Positions 1 to 9,494 of a stretch of DNA of 37,641 nt are shown here, piece after piece; positions within the stretch are counted from its first letter, which is position 1, and each line of letters begins with the position of its first letter. The stretch spans positions 1-37,641 of the forward strand of contig JAAOXG010000061.1 in assembly GCA_013036995.1 (NCBI GenBank), read 5' to 3'. This DNA is from Lacrimispora defluvii (GTDB taxonomy: Bacteria; Bacillota; Clostridia; Lachnospirales; Lachnospiraceae). The notes under the pieces were generated by a model. That model was given only the letters and a program-made list of their open reading frames with translations. It was not told the origin of the DNA and did not search any database. The position numbers and the translations under genes are program-made.

Positions 1-53
1 CATGGGTGGGCCGTATGTATATGGGCCGAGAGGGCATAAGTAATTTTTTTAAA

Positions 54-3000
54 TTATTTTGCATTTATGATAGTCTTAATGTCGAGTTTTAAACCTTTTA
101 AAGTTGCCACCGTTTTACCATTAAATATTTCAGTCTTTACAGGAATTTCTTTTTTTAAGGTGTAAGCAAATAATTCTTTCATTTCAATATCAGTTGCCAT
201 TCTATTATCCCAAATAGATGTTCGGTGTAGCACAATAGATTCCCCTGTGTTAAGCTTTCCAAAGATCATAATTACATGCCCTTTTTTTTCATATAAACTT
301 AAAGCAGTAAATGTTTGTGCATACACAGCTTTTTTAATATTCAATGCACTAAGACTATTCTCAGAAACAGCCAGCCTTTCCATAGAAAATCCAAGCTTAT
401 ATTTAATAGTATCGATAGACGCAACTATAGATAGTAAATGCGGAGAGCAAAATGCTTTTGACCACTTGTTATTACTCCAATCACCTAAACCTTTAGGAAA
501 AAGAATAGAGATATAGCCTTCATTATTATCACTATTTACTTGCGCCTTTCCAGTCACTATCTCTATAGATTCATCATTTACTACCTGTTCAAAATCACAA
601 AGTTTACGGCTTTTAAGCTTACCCATACCAGTCCCTTTTGCATACCAGTCTAATACAAATGACTTTTCTATTCCATAACGTGGTAAAACTGCAGATAGAT
701 CCATTCTCGCTTGAACTACATCTGATCCCACCGCTGAGCCTAATGAATGAAGTAAAAGTGTAGTTACAAAAATATAATATTTTGGATATTTGGTATCACC
801 ATTACGAGACTCTTCCAATACATTCCATATTCTTGCAGTATCTAATGCCATTCGCAGTGGCTTATCTAATAGTTTTGCATATTCAAACCACAAGCGATAA
901 ACATAGGTATCTGCAGGATGTTGCTCCCGCATAGACAACAAAGTATTCAAATGATTGAAAATTTTTTCTTCATCTGTCTTTATTGCTTTTGCTTTATCCT
1001 TTAACTCAATTTTACGTTGATATAAACGAACTATGCTTAATCGTATAATGTACTGTCCACGATAATCTTCGGCTGACAAAGAACTAAGATAGTTGTTAAG
1101 TTTTTCCAATGCAGTATCAAAATCTTTAGCATAGCAAGCTTTATTAAACTCTTCTTCATTTCGATAAGCCAAAGATATAAATTGTGCGGTATTCCTTAAT
1201 TGCATATCACGTACATTTTCGATCTCGCAGGAAGCTTCTGTGCCCGCTAAAATAAATTTATCTAATTCAGTTTTTTCCCTAAGTTTTTCTATACTACTGT
1301 TTATCAGAAGGGGGTCGCTTTCTCTTACATAGCTAATTGCCAATGTCGCTGCCTTAAGAATGTGAGGAATAGCGTAATCAGGGCTTCCCAAACGGGACGA
1401 TTTCTTAAAATGATCAATAGCTTCTGACAAAAAGCTAAGTGCAGATTGTAAAGGATCTTCGCCTTCATTTATTATTATATTGTTTTCGAATATTATACTT
1501 GCACGTTCAACCAAGCACATTCCTAACATATGCTCAAGAGTGTCATCTTCAATACCTCTACTATCTATTATCTCTTGTGTTTTATCACAGTACTCTTTTA
1601 CAGCAACGACTTGTATCTCAGGGGTATCATCAAACGCACCAATATCTGCTCTAATTCGAGCATACTGTGCGTAAATGTGTGCCAATATCCTATATTCTAA
1701 AACGCCAGCCCCCTTAACAACATTGCTTTCAAACAGCGAACCCATTTTATCAGCAATCTTGCCTATAGCTAACAGCTTATTTGTACCCGGTATAGCATCC
1801 AGTAATTCCGTATATTCTGGATCACTAATAGCAGCACGACTTCTGCTTTTATCAGTAAATAGTGTGGATATTATATCATTTATATTTGCGTCCATACCAT
1901 TTTGTGATATATCAATAAGCAAATCTATAATATCATTAACCGGTTCGTTAAGATTACCATGCCAATCAAATCCATCATTTTTATCAAGTAGCTGATGTAA
2001 AATTTCTTCAGCTATTTTAAAATGTTTAATAATATATCCTGAATCACTTTCTAATAATAAATCATTAAGAGTCAATACACTATTTCGGGCTGATTTATCC
2101 GTCTTATTAGCAAATCGCATGTATTTAGTAATGTATGCAAGAGGAAAAGGAATCCCACCATAATAATCAAAAATTGAAATCATAGCCAATAAATTGCGTA
2201 GTTTATGTGAATCAGTATCATTCAATTTAGGAATAGAACGGCCTACATAATTTTCCAATGAAAAATTTTCTTCCAAAAGATATAAATTGACCAAAAGAGG
2301 GCATCGATCAGTATGCTTGTTTAATTTTTTTTCTAATCTTGTTTTACGATCATTATACTTATCATCTTGTCCTTGCATTTTTAACATATCAAAACATTGC
2401 CCACATAATTTTTCAAAATCACCTGGTAAATTAATAACTTTTTTAATTGGACTGCTTTCTCTTAAAGTCATAGACGCTTCTGATTCTGATATACGTTTAA
2501 CTAACAATACTTTTATTCCATACGCTTTACTGCGAGATATTATTTCAATTTCATTCATTATTAGAGGTGAAAAATGGTTTTCATCAACAAGTAAAAAAAA
2601 AGCACATCCCAAAGTAGTATATAGAATATCTAATCTTTGTTGAAATTCATTTTTGTCGGTATATTTTTTTAGTATAAACACGGGCATTTTCTCATGCATA
2701 TGCCAGGCAATTATTCTAGAATGAGTTGTACCACCAAAACCAGGCCTATGTAATAAATAATAGCAATGGTCATCTCTCTTCTCAATTGCTCTTTCGAAGT
2801 CATGAAGATTAATTAGGGGTTTTACGTCTGGTATTGTAGCCCATGCGGCAGGATGCCCATGCATAAATTCATTTAGATTTCTTTTTGTAATATCCTTTGC
2901 AATATCTAAGTGTAAAAATTCAAATTCATTTTGAAAAATTTTAAAACTAGATATTGGTAAACTAGATTTCACACCATTTGTATTTATAAATTTATAACCA

Positions 3001-4178
3001 TCATTTACTATGTCAATTTCTGAACGTTGCTCTGGAAGAAAATTAATTGATTTGAAAAGCAGGTCTAAGGCATTTGAGAGTTCACAAGAAGTTTCATATA
3101 CCTGCCCTTGCTCGGTTGGCAGATCTGTTTTAGGTATAGAAGCTCCAATTTGATTACAGAGATAAATAATATCCATCTGTTCAAATCTATCGGAAAAATC
3201 AAATAAAAAATCATCTATTCTCTTATTCTGCAGCCCAGCAACAACTACAGTAACATTCGGAAATAGCGTACTATATAAAGCATTATAAACTGATTCAAAT
3301 AACACTCTCTCGTTACGAATATGTTTACCTAGTGCAGAAATACCATTTTTAAAATCCCCATTATGCAAATTAATATATATGGTTTTTCCACTTAATGCTA
3401 TAGACAATCCTTGTTTTAGATTAGAATAAGGGAGTTCTTGTATTAAATCATATTTACTTCCATAATCTTTCAGACCTCCTATTGAAGACATGCCATCAAA
3501 ATCAATTATCAAAGAAAACGGAATTCTAAAAAGTGCCTCCAAATTTTCTATAGGAATGTCTTGCATTGCTTTAGTTATTAATACATAACGACGCTGAGAT
3601 GAATCAAAATCTCGCATCCATGCTTTAAAATGTTGAAAATCAAAACTTTGATATTCTATCTCTGGTAATATAGGAATATTATATATTTCTTTGGGTTTAG
3701 TCATACGTATTACTTTTGAAATATTATTATACCGACGTCTCAAATTTTGTAATGTTGTAATAATACTTAAATGCTTGGCCTTATTCATATCTTGTCTATC
3801 TTCACATAATATATCTAATGCCACATCTGTAAGTACACATTTTTCTAAATCTATTTGACTACTATTATAAATGGCAATAGAGTTGCAAAAATCGTTACAC
3901 AAAGCACGCAAATTATCACCTGCTTCTGAATCATCAATATTTCTGAACTTTTTTTCACTTCCAAACCATACTGGTATACATTTTTCAATACAAAAATTTC
4001 GTAACGCAGAATCAATTATTCCAGCAAGTTTTACATTGCATTCTTTAACACAATTTAAAAGTGCATCTGTTCCAGTATCTCCTATATTAATTAATCTAGT
4101 ACCTTCACAATAGTTTTGGGCAACACTCTTCATATCATTAACTAAGCTTCGTTGACGTTGATCAATTAACGTTCTCAT
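54..4178 (-). CDS. Very large STAND-like P-loop protein, candidate anti-phage cargo gene
   Basis: 1374 residues. A central P-loop-like stretch (HRPGFGGTTHSR, about residues 477-488) is followed about 40 residues on by a Walker B-like FFLLVDEN (about 527-534). This resembles STAND-family NTPases of bacterial immunity in which the P-loop lysine is replaced (GGTT type). The region after about residue 800 is almost all helical and TPR-like, as expected of a sensor domain. The first 450 residues match no domain I recognise and may be the effector. The ATG follows a GGGGGA ribosome-binding site by about 6 nt. It has its own putative promoter and lies beyond the lysis genes, where temperate phages often carry defence cargo. 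It is more AT-rich than the structural genes, suggesting separate acquisition. The STAND call is a motif-level inference; the anti-phage role is inferred from position and architecture. Confidence 0.6.
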   Translation of the reverse strand: MRTLIDQRQRSLVNDMKSVAQNYCEGTRLINIGDTGTDALLNCVKECNVKLAGIIDSALRNFCIEKCIPVWFGSEKKFRNIDDSEAGDNLRALCNDFCNSIAIYNSSQIDLEKCVLTDVALDILCEDRQDMNKAKHLSIITTLQNLRRRYNNISKVIRMTKPKEIYNIPILPEIEYQSFDFQHFKAWMRDFDSSQRRYVLITKAMQDIPIENLEALFRIPFSLIIDFDGMSSIGGLKDYGSKYDLIQELPYSNLKQGLSIALSGKTIYINLHNGDFKNGISALGKHIRNERVLFESVYNALYSTLFPNVTVVVAGLQNKRIDDFLFDFSDRFEQMDIIYLCNQIGASIPKTDLPTEQGQVYETSCELSNALDLLFKSINFLPEQRSEIDIVNDGYKFINTNGVKSSLPISSFKIFQNEFEFLHLDIAKDITKRNLNEFMHGHPAAWATIPDVKPLINLHDFERAIEKRDDHCYYLLHRPGFGGTTHSRIIAWHMHEKMPVFILKKYTDKNEFQQRLDILYTTLGCAFFLLVDENHFSPLIMNEIEIISRSKAYGIKVLLVKRISESEASMTLRESSPIKKVINLPGDFEKLCGQCFDMLKMQGQDDKYNDRKTRLEKKLNKHTDRCPLLVNLYLLEENFSLENYVGRSIPKLNDTDSHKLRNLLAMISIFDYYGGIPFPLAYITKYMRFANKTDKSARNSVLTLNDLLLESDSGYIIKHFKIAEEILHQLLDKNDGFDWHGNLNEPVNDIIDLLIDISQNGMDANINDIISTLFTDKSRSRAAISDPEYTELLDAIPGTNKLLAIGKIADKMGSLFESNVVKGAGVLEYRILAHIYAQYARIRADIGAFDDTPEIQVVAVKEYCDKTQEIIDSRGIEDDTLEHMLGMCLVERASIIFENNIIINEGEDPLQSALSFLSEAIDHFKKSSRLGSPDYAIPHILKAATLAISYVRESDPLLINSSIEKLREKTELDKFILAGTEASCEIENVRDMQLRNTAQFISLAYRNEEEFNKACYAKDFDTALEKLNNYLSSLSAEDYRGQYIIRLSIVRLYQRKIELKDKAKAIKTDEEKIFNHLNTLLSMREQHPADTYVYRLWFEYAKLLDKPLRMALDTARIWNVLEESRNGDTKYPKYYIFVTTLLLHSLGSAVGSDVVQARMDLSAVLPRYGIEKSFVLDWYAKGTGMGKLKSRKLCDFEQVVNDESIEIVTGKAQVNSDNNEGYISILFPKGLGDWSNNKWSKAFCSPHLLSIVASIDTIKYKLGFSMERLAVSENSLSALNIKKAVYAQTFTALSLYEKKGHVIMIFGKLNTGESIVLHRTSIWDNRMATDIEMKELFAYTLKKEIPVKTEIFNGKTVATLKGLKLDIKTIINAK

Positions 4179-4220
4179 GGCTATTCCCCCATTTATAATT
4201 GCTATAAAGTTTCACAAAAT

Positions 4221-4250
4221 ATTATATCATTGTGATCAATAGATCGGCAA
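4221..4250 (-). promoter_or_regulatory. Putative promoter of the STAND-like gene
   Basis: On the minus strand a TTGCCG -35-like box (4245-4250) is separated by 18 nt from a perfect TATAAT (4221-4226), about 40 nt before the ATG at 4178. The gap 4179-4480 between this gene and the amidase holds nothing else I can identify; no clear Rho-independent terminator or att site is visible. Confidence 0.5.
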
Positions 4251-4480
4251 TGTTTAATTATATATAATTTTATAAATTTTAACTATTTAAATAACCGTAA
4301 GTTGCCACTACCTGATATAACTATAATAGCTCATGGCATTATTGAGGACCAGATGGGGCTATTTGTAAATCTCAACTTATCGCAAGCCCCGAGAAGGCTA
4401 TGCACCACATTTCTATTGTATTAAAATGATACTAGAGGGTAAGCATTTAGTTTTTCCTTGCAAAATCTAAAAATTTAGTA

Positions 4481-5326
4481 CTATTTCACTAACCCCGGAT
4501 ACTGTAGTGCACCATCCTGATCTGGTGTGAGCGTCACCTGCTCCGTGACCATTTTGCCATCAGCATCCACCGCATAGATCTTTCCAGAATTCTCTACAAG
4601 CTGAGATCTACACATAACCCCGTCCGGTCCCAAGTAGTACCATGCGTTGTTATACTTATACCAGGTATTTGTAACCATAATTCCTGCAGCATTAAACCAG
4701 TACCAGAGGTTCTTCTCTTTTTCCTCAAGCCAAGCATTCCGCACGCATTCCCCTGTATTGCCATTGTAAAAACGCCAGCCGCCAGCCTCTTCTTTCCAGC
4801 CGGATTCCTTAACCTCTGTTGCTGTTAGAGCCGCTTTGAATGCGTCCCAGGTATGCTGCGTATGGTTATAAACATAAGGATTAGGACAAACCTTCCCTGT
4901 TACATCATAGTGTCGTATCACATAATCTGCAGGAATGTTGTACTTTGCCATGAGTTCCTTGGTTAATTCAATGGCTGCTTGCACCGTTGCGTCCTCAAAG
5001 TACCAGTCCCTGCTTGTATCTGCTTTGCTGCCTTTATTTCGGACACACATTTCAATGCCAATGCTATTCGCATTCCGGCATTCAGTATGCACATACTTCT
5101 TTGCTCCGCAGTGCCAGGCGATATTCTTGTCCTCTACAGACTGCCAAATTTCCCCGCCAAATCCTGCGTAGTAGTGGGCGCTGGCACCAACATACTGTGA
5201 AGCATAGTATTTGCAGTTTGCCTCTGCGCCTCCCAGTGCTCCTACATAATGAATGACAATATACTTAATACGGCTTAGTTCGCTGTCGCTGTAATTGTAT
5301 GGTGTAAGTAATTTATTGATCTGCAT
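4481..5326 (-). CDS. N-acetylmuramoyl-L-alanine amidase (endolysin) with cell-wall-binding repeats
   Basis: Peptidoglycan hydrolase that would cut the MurNAc-L-Ala bond at lysis. The N-terminal 160 residues are an Amidase_2/PGRP-type zinc domain, with likely ligands in IVIHYVG, VIRHYDVTG and GKVCPNP. The C-terminal third carries aromatic repeats (GWRFYNGNTG, LWYWFNAAG, AWYYLGPDG) of the choline-binding/glucan-binding type, which anchor the enzyme to the wall. The ATG at 5326 is chosen because GGAG lies 7-10 nt before it; a TTG five codons upstream overlaps that SD. No signal peptide is seen, so export depends on the holin gene next upstream. This is the last gene of the lysis cassette. Confidence 0.93.
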   Translation of the reverse strand: MQINKLLTPYNYSDSELSRIKYIVIHYVGALGGAEANCKYYASQYVGASAHYYAGFGGEIWQSVEDKNIAWHCGAKKYVHTECRNANSIGIEMCVRNKGSKADTSRDWYFEDATVQAAIELTKELMAKYNIPADYVIRHYDVTGKVCPNPYVYNHTQHTWDAFKAALTATEVKESGWKEEAGGWRFYNGNTGECVRNAWLEEKEKNLWYWFNAAGIMVTNTWYKYNNAWYYLGPDGVMCRSQLVENSGKIYAVDADGKMVTEQVTLTPDQDGALQYPGLVK

Positions 5327-5415
5327 ATTATTTTTCTCCAATCTAAAAAGGGACCCAGGATTAACCCAGGTCCATAAAGTTGTGACATTACATCCGTTTC
5401 GACGGTCGCAACAGC

Positions 5416-5844
5416 TTAAGTATTATCCGGCAGCTCGTCCGTGTACTGTGTAAGGAATTTCTTTACAGTCTCCCACAACCGTTTCACCGGCAGACCGCAC
5501 AGAGTCATGTTTTTAAGAATACTCACCAGCTCATACGCTATGTACAGAAGTCCAAAAAACTCCGCCACTCCAATGGCATTAACCGGAAGATAAGACCGAA
5601 TCGCTTCCGGAATGAAGCCGATCAGGTTTAGATGTACAATTCGATCAAGTATCAGTAGGAACGCCAGGGAAGCTACCATGGAGATTTTCCGGATCGCTCC
5701 ATCGATGCCAAAACAGCTGTTAAATTCATGCTCCTTTATTGCTCTGATACAACCGAAGCAGGTATCCATCACTACTGCTAAAATAACCAGTTTAATAATT
5801 GAGCTTCCCCATGCCAGGGCAAGCAATACTAAGATTCTATCCAT
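5416..5844 (-). CDS. Phage holin, toxin-secretion/phage lysis (Holin_4_1) family
   Basis: Small membrane protein of about 142 residues that forms the lesion letting the amidase reach the wall. Hydrophobic segments lie near the N-terminus (ILVLLALAW, IIKLVILAVV), in the middle (MVASLAFLLILDRIV) and near GVAEFFGLLYIAYELV. The family-typical MDTCFGCIRAIKE stretch follows the first helix. The ATG at 5844 has GAGG about 9 nt upstream; a GTG five codons earlier is poorly placed. It sits between the XkdX-like gene and the amidase, the standard order in PBSX-like lysis modules. Confidence 0.9.
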   Translation of the reverse strand: MDRILVLLALAWGSSIIKLVILAVVMDTCFGCIRAIKEHEFNSCFGIDGAIRKISMVASLAFLLILDRIVHLNLIGFIPEAIRSYLPVNAIGVAEFFGLLYIAYELVSILKNMTLCGLPVKRLWETVKKFLTQYTDELPDNT

Positions 5845-5865
5845 TTTTATTATCCTCACTCTTTC

Positions 5866-5997
5866 TTATTTTTTAGTTGCCAGGATCTCCTGTTTCTCTG
5901 TGTCTGTGATCCAACCCTTTATAACCGCATTGGCCAGCATAGTGACCGTCAGAGGTCCTTTACCGGCCGCATACAATCTCTTTAATGTTTCAAACAT
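5866..5997 (-). CDS. xkdX: XkdX-family small phage protein (43 aa)
   Basis: Begins MFETLKRLYAAGKG, the start typical of the short XkdX proteins encoded between tail-fibre and holin genes of PBSX-like phages. Later it has KGWITDTEKQEIL, also family-like. An excellent ribosome-binding site (GGAGGGG) overlaps the stop region of the preceding gene, giving translational coupling. The function of the family is unknown. Confidence 0.8.
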   Translation of the reverse strand: MFETLKRLYAAGKGPLTVTMLANAVIKGWITDTEKQEILATKK

Positions 5998-5999
5998 AA

Positions 6000-6299
6000 T
6001 TACCCCTCCAAACCAGATAAAATTAGCGTATTGACTGTTGCTCTTAAGGATTCCATTTCCTGATCTGTGCTCATTACTGGATTAATGACTGTCTCGACAC
6101 CATTTTCACCCACTCTATAAAAAACGCCATCACGGTATCGATCTCCAGCTTGACAAGGATATTGTAAACAATCCACTGAAAAAGCTTTATCTCCATATGC
6201 GGCCCTAGTTAACCAGTTTGCCATTTCATAATTATCACACACAATAATATTCTTTATCTCTTCCTCAAAAATTTGAGCAAATACTTGATGTACAACCAT
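6000..6299 (-). CDS. Small tail-fibre-associated protein, unknown function
   Basis: 99 residues (starts MVVHQVFAQIFEEEI, ends ILSGLEG). No catalytic motif is visible. It follows the glycine-rich fibre gene by 18 nt, has a strong GGAGGA ribosome-binding site, and ends 3 nt before the XkdX ATG. Genes of this size at this site often encode fibre accessory or chaperone-like proteins; that role is inferred from position only. Confidence 0.7.
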   Translation of the reverse strand: MVVHQVFAQIFEEEIKNIIVCDNYEMANWLTRAAYGDKAFSVDCLQYPCQAGDRYRDGVFYRVGENGVETVINPVMSTDQEMESLRATVNTLILSGLEG

Positions 6300-6317
6300 A
6301 AATCAATCCTCCTTAGA

Positions 6318-7727
6318 TTAATAACCCCATCTTACAATACATATACCAGACCCACCACTGGAACCTCGTATCCCATTCTCGTCTGACCAACCACACCAGC
6401 CGCCACCTCCTCCACCTCCTGTATTGGCTGCACCAGCTGAACCAGCATTCCAACCATCTCTACCATTACCACCTCCACCACTGCCGCCAACACCTCTATA
6501 AGATACCCCTTCAGAACCATTACCACCACCTCCGCCTCCGCCAGCATACAGTGTACCATTTGGTTCTCCAAAAGCTCTAGTGGTCGTATGTTGCCCCAGA
6601 CCATAATTACTATCCGCTCTCCCTCCATTACCACCGTCAGAACCACCATCCCCACCAGGGTAGCCAGCTTTGCGATAAGTTCCACGACCGCCGCCAGAAC
6701 CTCCATTGCGGTAAGTTGTCCCACCTGCTACTGAATAACTACCAAAGGTTGTGTTCCCTCCATTGTTAGGATAACCATTTGTATTAAGACTACCACCAGC
6801 CCCTATAGATACCGAAATGGTCTGTCCTGGAGTTACTGGTATATTCCAATGTGTTGCAGTATACCCGCCGCCACCACCACTTCCTGCTTCGAAATTTCCA
6901 CTTCGATCACCATAACCACCAGCAGCTCCTCCTCCTACAAGGAATACATTTACTGCATATACTTTTGCCGGTACTGTAAATATTCCAGAGCTTGTAAAAG
7001 TTTGTGTACCCGTAATGGCAGTATTGTTAATTGAGCCTTGCACATATCCACCATAATTTCTGCCAAAATTTGTAGTTATGTAGTTCCACGATCTGAAATA
7101 CCATATACCCTCTGCTAATTGCTTTGAAGCCCATGTTCCCGCCCCCTCATAAAATAAAGTACCATCCCCAGCATGTGCAGGATAGCTACCTTGTTTGCAC
7201 ATCACACGTATACCAGACCAAGGGCCCACTGATGGTAATGCCCAGGATGCAATAATTTGTTGAGTTGCATACTGGGCTAAACTAAAAGACGCTACACTTT
7301 GTATCGTTAACGTTCCGGTAATTTTACTCCCATTTACCCAGGCAGTCTGACCACTTAGTATATGTCCTGCAGAAGCTGTTCCTCCAGTCTGGCTCGCTAA
7401 GCTATTAGCTATAACTTTTCCAGAACCATTATGGTATCCTGCAGGAATTGTATAACTTCCTCCCGCGTTGAGTGTTTGGTTTACCGCTCCCTGGTTTACC
7501 ATACTTCCTGCTCTTTTATTTTTAGGATTGGTGTTATAATAGGATTTACCAGCTAGTACTTGACTATCTGCAGCATCTCCAGTTAGCTCCAGTGTTCCTT
7601 CCACCATCTCATCATCAGAATCATTAGTGATAGCAGTATAACCCTTTAACAGCTCTGCCCTCGTAGCTGTACACTCTTCTGACCCTGCGCCAGCTCCACC
7701 AGTTTCGGAAATAATCATTTTACCCAT
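6318..7727 (-). CDS. Glycine-rich tail appendage / receptor-binding fibre protein
   Basis: About 469 residues. The N-terminal part has fibre repeats such as LLKGYTAITNDSDDEMVEGTL and further short beta repeats (GAVNQTLNAGGSYTIPAGYH type). The C-terminal 200 residues form a glycine-rich domain with runs of GGGGG, like the receptor-binding tips of other phage fibres, where polyglycine loops set host specificity. The ATG at 7727 is preferred over the GTG two codons upstream because AGGAG lies 9 nt before it; the gene overlaps the upstream reading frame by 8 nt. It probably binds the host surface. The low-complexity sequence creates long open frames in other phases, which I do not consider genes. 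Confidence 0.82.
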   Translation of the reverse strand: MGKMIISETGGAGAGSEECTATRAELLKGYTAITNDSDDEMVEGTLELTGDAADSQVLAGKSYYNTNPKNKRAGSMVNQGAVNQTLNAGGSYTIPAGYHNGSGKVIANSLASQTGGTASAGHILSGQTAWVNGSKITGTLTIQSVASFSLAQYATQQIIASWALPSVGPWSGIRVMCKQGSYPAHAGDGTLFYEGAGTWASKQLAEGIWYFRSWNYITTNFGRNYGGYVQGSINNTAITGTQTFTSSGIFTVPAKVYAVNVFLVGGGAAGGYGDRSGNFEAGSGGGGGYTATHWNIPVTPGQTISVSIGAGGSLNTNGYPNNGGNTTFGSYSVAGGTTYRNGGSGGGRGTYRKAGYPGGDGGSDGGNGGRADSNYGLGQHTTTRAFGEPNGTLYAGGGGGGGNGSEGVSYRGVGGSGGGGNGRDGWNAGSAGAANTGGGGGGGWCGWSDENGIRGSSGGSGICIVRWGY

Positions 7728-8154
7728 TTGCACTCACTCCTCTCAGATATACACTAAAGTCTTCAGTTGGCTTTTTCTCTCCACAATAAAAGGTTATATA
7801 TCCATCTTCCGTCTCTCCATCGGTTATCATTCCGGCCAGTTTTCTTCTAAGTTTCACTGCTCTTGGTTCCAGTTTTTTAGGTGTACAAGGGCTTAATATC
7901 GGATTGTCAGTTGCTTTAATTCCTCCTACAGCTACTTTCTGGCTATAGGGAACCGAATTGCTCCACCCATCGGCTGGAAGATTTATCTCGATCGGCTGTT
8001 CATGCTGCTCCTGTACCATTTTGTTATAAAAGGTATTATTGAAAAGCTGTTCTATTTCAACTGCCATCTCCTGACCATCTGCCAGAGATTCTCTATCCCA
8101 CTTCCGTATTTCCGTTGAATATTCCGGCGGATTTTTCACATTGCAAAATGCCAT
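7720..8154 (-). CDS. Tail/baseplate-associated protein, unknown family
   Basis: 144 residues beginning MAFCNVKNPPEYSTEIRKWDRE. The middle has the pattern GWSNSVPYSQKVAVGGI, common in fibre-proximal proteins of Clostridia phages. ATG follows AGGAGG with good spacing. It lies between the collar-fibre-like protein and the glycine-rich fibre, so it is probably a fibre-linking or distal baseplate component. I do not recognise a named family with confidence. Confidence 0.75.
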   Translation of the reverse strand: MAFCNVKNPPEYSTEIRKWDRESLADGQEMAVEIEQLFNNTFYNKMVQEQHEQPIEINLPADGWSNSVPYSQKVAVGGIKATDNPILSPCTPKKLEPRAVKLRRKLAGMITDGETEDGYITFYCGEKKPTEDFSVYLRGVSANG

Positions 8155-8165
8155 TAGCGCACCTC

Positions 8166-8561
8166 CTAAAAGATTTCGTCCATATCATAGATCTGGGGTA
8201 TATCTGCGTCCTTCCCTTTGCGCATGAATGTCCGATAAGCAACCAGATCTCCATCTGAATCAAAAAGTCCCATTTCCGATATTTCCTTTCCAGTCAGCTC
8301 TCCCTTTTCCAAGGTAGCCGTATATCGGCAGGTTGTTTCCTCTTCGTTTGCATAGGAGTGGGCTTCTATCGGTTTTTTCAATAATTCGCTGTAAAGTCCG
8401 ATTTCATTACCGGTTGTGGCTTTTGGCTGTCCATTTTCATCTACGCCTTCATCTCCCCAGGCCATATGGGTAATGACCGGAAGCGTCATGTCTCCGGCGT
8501 GGGCTTTGCAGAATTTTTTCCTACTGGTCACGGTAATAACTCCATTTGTTGTGTCTGCCAT
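8166..8561 (-). CDS. Tail-collar fibre-like protein
   Basis: About 131 residues (MADTTNGVITVTSRKKFCKA). The features ITHMAWGDEGVDENGQPK, a turn-rich middle and a short C-terminus resemble the N-terminal phage tail-collar fibre domain that attaches fibres to the baseplate. The ATG at 8561 is preferred because AGGA stands 8 nt upstream; the ATG three codons earlier is immediately after that SD. It follows the XkdU-like gene in the usual order. Confidence 0.72.
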   Translation of the reverse strand: MADTTNGVITVTSRKKFCKAHAGDMTLPVITHMAWGDEGVDENGQPKATTGNEIGLYSELLKKPIEAHSYANEEETTCRYTATLEKGELTGKEISEMGLFDSDGDLVAYRTFMRKGKDADIPQIYDMDEIF

Positions 8562-8576
8562 AATTCTCATCCTTTC

Positions 8577-9494
8577 TTATAAAATTGCTAAACCACCATT
8601 TAATCTGCGGCCGCCATCTAATTTCCAGTTATTGTCCATCACGTTCCTATTCAGGATACGGACTGGACCTGCCGTTGTCTGCTCTGTAATTCCAGATGCA
8701 ACGGTTATACTTTCAATGTTTTTAATATTTTCCTTTACTCCTGCTTCAAACTTAAATACCTCTACAGAGAGATTAATTCGTTCCTTAGCATTCATAGAAG
8801 CTCTAACCATTTCTGCCTCATGAACAGCTTCCGTAGTCTCCACACGGACCTTGAACTTCACCGGGTAAAAATCAATGAAATCTCCGCTGTCATATCCATT
8901 TAACTTACGGCTACCGTCAAGTGACCAGATATTGTCCAGATATAAATGCGGCAGGTTATAGCGGGGGTAAAAAGCCGTTTGGAAATGTATTGAATTATTT
9001 CCGGATACCAGAACTTTATAATTTCCTTGGTATTTACTAAAGAAACCGGCATTTAGATTGGCCGGTATCATTTCCCGTACCATCTCTTGAATGCTTTTTA
9101 CAATAGACCGAGGGCGTTCTATCACCACAAGTCTTAATTCATAAATGGAATTCTGGATATATAATTTATAATCACTATCCAACATGGCTGTAAGCTGTTC
9201 TCTCAGCTTCTGTTCCGTGTAGGGGAGCTGTTTACTCCAACCTGCAAAAACAGCTGCCCGTCTCTCTTCTAAGGAACGTTTGGGATTTGGCCGGATACTC
9301 AGTAGAGACTCCCATTTCTTTATCCCCTGATAGCTCGCTGTCAATATAAATCCATCGTTCCATAGGTCCATGCATTTTTCTGATAAGTTTCTTATTTCTG
9401 TTGATTCCAAGTCGGTTATCTTATCAAACTCATTCATGTTCTTAAATGGATCCGGTAAATAATAATTCAGATTGATTTCTCTATGGTCAGACAT
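8577..9494 (-). CDS. Baseplate protein, XkdU/DUF2313 (YmfQ)-like
   Basis: About 305 residues. Starts MSDHREINLNYYLPDPFKN; the segment with LWNDGFILTASYQGIKKWESLL and LEERRAAVFAGWSKQLPYTEQKLREQLTAML is typical of DUF2313/Mu gp48-like proteins, which follow baseplate J in myovirus operons and form part of the baseplate wedge. The C-terminal half is an extension with repeated LDG(S/G)R(K/R)LNG motifs, reminiscent of fibre-attachment sequence. ATG at 9494 has GGGGTG 6 nt upstream and overlaps the end of baseplate J by 8 nt. Confidence 0.82.
   Translation of the reverse strand: MSDHREINLNYYLPDPFKNMNEFDKITDLESTEIRNLSEKCMDLWNDGFILTASYQGIKKWESLLSIRPNPKRSLEERRAAVFAGWSKQLPYTEQKLREQLTAMLDSDYKLYIQNSIYELRLVVIERPRSIVKSIQEMVREMIPANLNAGFFSKYQGNYKVLVSGNNSIHFQTAFYPRYNLPHLYLDNIWSLDGSRKLNGYDSGDFIDFYPVKFKVRVETTEAVHEAEMVRASMNAKERINLSVEVFKFEAGVKENIKNIESITVASGITEQTTAGPVRILNRNVMDNNWKLDGGRRLNGGLAIL

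Noticed and set aside
1-53. Attachment site at the left edge
   Set aside because: No matching repeat is found at the right end of the window, and no tRNA or core gene end is seen there.
6332-6724. Second protein in another frame of the fibre gene
   Set aside because: The long open frame is a by-product of GGN-rich repeats; it has no SD and a low-complexity Val/Met/Glu composition.
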